From positions 1 to 7,791 of the forward strand of contig CAAFWT010000125.1 of NCBI GenBank assembly GCA_900766785.1: 7,791 nt of DNA. The letters are read 5' to 3'. Positions 5,628-7,791 of this stretch are shown here, piece by piece. The first letter of the stretch is position 1, and each line of letters begins with the position of its first letter. The translations under genes and the position numbers were made by a program. This stretch comes from an uncultured Paraprevotella sp. (GTDB taxonomy: Bacteria > Bacteroidota > Bacteroidia > Bacteroidales > Bacteroidaceae). Under the pieces are notes generated by a model that searched no databases, was not told the DNA's origin, and was given only the letters and a program-made list of their open reading frames with translations.

Positions 5628-5701
5628 CCCCCGCTTTTGAGCCGTGTGATGGCGAATTGAGCAAAAAAGACTTAATTTAGAGTAACACAAAAGAAAACAA
5701 A

Positions 5702-6292
5702 ATGAAAAGTATCAATGTAAAGGGTACAGCACGTACCGCAACAGGCAAGAAGGCTACACGTGACCTCCGCAAGAACGGCGGTGTGCCCTGTAACCTCTAT
5801 GGTGAGAACAAGAACGAGAACGGCGAGAGCATCGCAATGAGCTTCGCCACCACACAGGAAGAGCTGCGCAAGCTGGTGTATTCTCCCGACATCTATAGCG
5901 TAAACCTGACCATCGATGGCAAGGAGTGCAAGGCTGTGATGAAGGAACTCCAGTTCCACCCCGTGACAGACCAACTGCTCCACGTGGACTTCTATGAGAT
6001 TACCGAGGAGAAGCCCATCGTGATGGAAGTTCCCATCCAGATGACCGGTCTGGCAGAAGGTGTGAAGGCTGGTGGTAAATTGGCTGCAAGCGTACGCAAG
6101 CTGAAGGTTCGCGCTCCCTATACTGCTATTCCCGAGAAACTGATTATCGATGTTACCAACCTGGCTCTGGGCAAGACCATCAAGGTAGGCGAACTGAGCT
6201 TCGAGGGCCTCGAGTTGGTTACAAGCCCCAGCGTTGTGGTTTGTCAGGTTAAGATGACACGTTCTGCCATGAGTGCAGCAGCCAAGGGCTAA
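5702..6292 (+). CDS. rplY: 50S ribosomal protein L25 / general stress protein CTC
   Basis: Binds 5S rRNA in the central protuberance of the large ribosomal subunit. The 196-residue protein has the N-terminal L25 domain at about 3-92 (VKGTARTATGKKATRDLRKNG, then VPCNLYG, ending with MKELQFHPVTDQLLHVDF) and the C-terminal CTC/TL5 beta domain at about 95-185 (PIVMEVPIQMTGLAEGVKAGG, then LKVRAPYTAIPEKLIIDVTNL and VGELSFEGLEL). Length fits the long CTC form rather than the 94-residue E. coli L25. The ATG follows an A-rich leader and a good promoter. It is followed by pth after 22 nt; an rplY/ctc-pth pair is a widespread arrangement that links ribosome function with peptidyl-tRNA recycling. No autoregulatory leader structure is obvious. 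Confidence 0.96.
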   Translation: MKSINVKGTARTATGKKATRDLRKNGGVPCNLYGENKNENGESIAMSFATTQEELRKLVYSPDIYSVNLTIDGKECKAVMKELQFHPVTDQLLHVDFYEITEEKPIVMEVPIQMTGLAEGVKAGGKLAASVRKLKVRAPYTAIPEKLIIDVTNLALGKTIKVGELSFEGLELVTSPSVVVCQVKMTRSAMSAAAKG

Positions 6293-6314
6293 CACACCTG
6301 TTCACAGAACATAA

Positions 6315-6878
6315 ATGAAATACCTGATTACGGGACTGGGCAACATCGGAGACGAATACGATGGAACCCGCCACAACATCGGATTTAGAGTATTGGACGC
6401 CCTCGCTAAGGCGTCCAATACTGCTTTTGAGGACAGGCGTTACGGATTTGTGGCTCACACCAGAGTCAAGAATGCCGAACTGGTACTGCTGAAACCCTCC
6501 ACATACATGAATCTGTCGGGAAATGCCGTGAGATACTGGATGCAACAAGAGAAGATACCGATGGAGAACCTGCTGGTGGTGGTGGATGACCTGAGCCTGC
6601 CCGTAGGGACTATCAGACTGAAGACATCAGGAAGTGCCGCTGGACACAACGGACTGAAGCACATAGCACAGATGCTGGGCACAGAGCAATACTGCCGGCT
6701 GAAGTTCGGGATAGGATGCGATTTCCCACGTGGTATGCAAGTCGACTTCGTGCTGGGACACTTCAGCCCCGAGGATGAGCAGAAGGTGAACGAGAAAGTA
6801 CCACTGGCCTGCGATGCCATCAAGGCTTTTGCCCTCTCCGGAATCCAATTTGCCATGTGCAACTACAACAATAAATAA
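6315..6878 (+). CDS. pth: Peptidyl-tRNA hydrolase
   Basis: Cleaves the ester bond of peptidyl-tRNAs that drop off ribosomes, releasing the tRNA for reuse; essential in most bacteria and cytosolic. The 187-residue protein starts MKYLITGLGNIG and matches the family over its whole length. The catalytic set is intact: Asn10, His20 in GTRHNIGF, Asn66 in KPSTYMNLSG, Asp91 in VVVDDLSLPVG, and Asn112 in AAGHNGLK, corresponding to E. coli N10, H20, N68, D93 and N114. The later KFGIGCDFPRG and VDFVLGHFSPEDE are also typical. It lies 22 nt after rplY and is probably co-transcribed with it. Residues 26-36 (VLDALAKASNT) are encoded by a perfect 13-bp inverted repeat, described separately, which is unusual for coding DNA. 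Confidence 0.97.
   Translation: MKYLITGLGNIGDEYDGTRHNIGFRVLDALAKASNTAFEDRRYGFVAHTRVKNAELVLLKPSTYMNLSGNAVRYWMQQEKIPMENLLVVVDDLSLPVGTIRLKTSGSAAGHNGLKHIAQMLGTEQYCRLKFGIGCDFPRGMQVDFVLGHFSPEDEQKVNEKVPLACDAIKAFALSGIQFAMCNYNNK
6389..6422 (+). other. Perfect 13-bp hairpin inside pth
   Basis: AGTATTGGACGCC at 6389-6401 is the exact reverse complement of GGCGTCCAATACT at 6410-6422, with an 8-nt loop CTCGCTAA. It lies wholly in the pth frame near its start (from codon 25 to codon 36). After the stem the plus strand reads GCTTTTGAGG, a short T run that vaguely resembles a weak terminator. Such a stem would be strong in the mRNA. Confidence 0.9.
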
Positions 6879-6936
6879 GACACACATATACACAACCCGA
6901 CAGGTCGCCCCTGCCCCCAATATAACATCATCACCT

Positions 6937-7791
6937 ATGGAACTGACCGACAGATTTCTCAAATACGTATCATTCGATACACAATCCAGCGAAGAGAATG
7001 AGGCACAATGCCCCAGTACAGAAAAGCAGAAGAGACTGGCACAATACCTCTATCAGGAACTGCAGGCCATCGGACTGACGGAAGTGGAGATGGACGAGCA
7101 TGCCTATGTATATGCCACCCTACCGGCCAACACCGACCAGGATGTGCCCACCATAGGATTCATTGCACACATGGACACCAGCCCCGACTGCAGCGGAGAA
7201 AACATACACCCGCGCATCATACCTAATTATGACGGCTCAGACATCGTACTGGATGCTCAGGAGAACATCGTCACATCGGTACAGAAGTTCCCCGAACTGA
7301 AAGATCACGTGGGCGAAGATCTCATCGTGACAGACGGACACACCCTGCTGGGAGCTGACGACAAAGCAGGAATAGCAGAGATAGTGACGGCCATGACCTA
7401 TCTCATCAGCCACCCCGAAATCAAGCACGGAAAGATACGTGTGGGATTCAATCCCGATGAAGAGATAGGAGCAGGAGCACACCTGTTTGACGTGGAGAAG
7501 TTTGCCTGCCAATGGGCATACACCATGGACGGAGGCGAAGTGGGCGAACTGGAATACGAGAACTTCAATGCAGCAGGAGCCAAGATCATCATCAAAGGAC
7601 GCAATGTGCACCCAGGATATGCCAAGGACAAGATGCTGAACGCCTGTCTGCTGGCACAGGAATTCATCGCCCTGCTGCCCCAGCAGGAACGTCCCGAGAA
7701 GACAGAAGGATATGACGGCTTCTATCATCTGACAGGCATGAACGGAACAGTGGAGGAAGCCACGCTGAGCTACATCATACGCGACCACGAC
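6937..7791 (+). CDS. pepT: Peptidase T (tripeptidase), C-terminus cut by window edge
   Basis: A zinc aminotripeptidase of the M20 family that removes the N-terminal residue from tripeptides in the cytosol. The frame opens at the ATG at 6937 (MELTDRFLKYVSFDTQSSE) and stays open for 285 codons to the window edge; the family is about 410 residues, so roughly 70% is present. Metal-site residues are in place: His78 and Asp80 in IAHMDTSP, Asp141 in LLGADDKAG, Glu175 and Glu176 in NPDEEIGAG, Asp198 in TMDGGEVG. NVHPGYAKDKMLNA at 223-236 is the dimerisation-domain signature with substrate-contacting His225. The last metal ligand, a C-terminal His, lies beyond the edge. It follows pth by 58 nt, with no good TAnnTTTG element in between, so it may be read through from rplY-pth, though independent expression cannot be excluded. 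Confidence 0.96.
   Translation, partial: MELTDRFLKYVSFDTQSSEENEAQCPSTEKQKRLAQYLYQELQAIGLTEVEMDEHAYVYATLPANTDQDVPTIGFIAHMDTSPDCSGENIHPRIIPNYDGSDIVLDAQENIVTSVQKFPELKDHVGEDLIVTDGHTLLGADDKAGIAEIVTAMTYLISHPEIKHGKIRVGFNPDEEIGAGAHLFDVEKFACQWAYTMDGGEVGELEYENFNAAGAKIIIKGRNVHPGYAKDKMLNACLLAQEFIALLPQQERPEKTEGYDGFYHLTGMNGTVEEATLSYIIRDHD

Noticed and set aside
5672..6295. A 207-codon open frame antisense to rplY
   Set aside because: It is a mirror of a well-supported ribosomal protein gene; His/Leu/Cys-rich composition is typical of an antisense shadow.
7237..7788. A 183-codon open frame antisense to pepT
   Set aside because: The plus strand carries the intact M20 peptidase motifs; the antisense frame has no motif.

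Overview
The window looks like an ordinary chromosomal segment from a Bacteroidales bacterium, most likely a Prevotella-type member. This rests on the protein families (a long NusB with a large N-terminal extension, DUF5606, DUF3276/PUR-alpha-like), on Bacteroidetes-type promoter -7 elements (TAnnTTTG) with A-rich leaders instead of Shine-Dalgarno sequences, and on moderate base composition. The genus is inference. No phage, transposase, CRISPR, defence or toxin genes are visible.

Layout from left to right. Positions 1-641 (minus) hold the first 213 codons of purL, cut by the window edge. Positions 642-1329 have no gene; they contain the purL promoter, a 22-bp-periodic palindromic repeat array bounded by a 15-bp inverted repeat, and the terminator of the operon to the right. 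Positions 1330-4946 (minus) form one run transcribed nusB > yajC > ybbR-like > coaE > DUF5606. A 31-bp tandem repeat (about four copies) lies between nusB and yajC, and a 4-bp ATGA overlap joins ybbR and coaE. At 4947-5085 transcription diverges. Positions 5086-7791 (plus) hold DUF3276, then rplY (ribosomal protein L25/CTC) and pth (peptidyl-tRNA hydrolase) as a translation pair, then pepT, cut by the right edge.

Functionally this is housekeeping: purine synthesis (purL), transcription antitermination and rRNA synthesis (nusB), Sec export (yajC), coenzyme A synthesis (coaE), 5S rRNA binding in the ribosome (rplY), rescue of stalled peptidyl-tRNA (pth) and tripeptide hydrolysis (pepT). The points worth a second look are non-coding or overlaid structure: the 22-bp array upstream of purL, the 31-bp tandem repeat inside the nusB operon, and a perfect 13-bp hairpin embedded in the pth reading frame. 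I found no convincing new multi-gene system.
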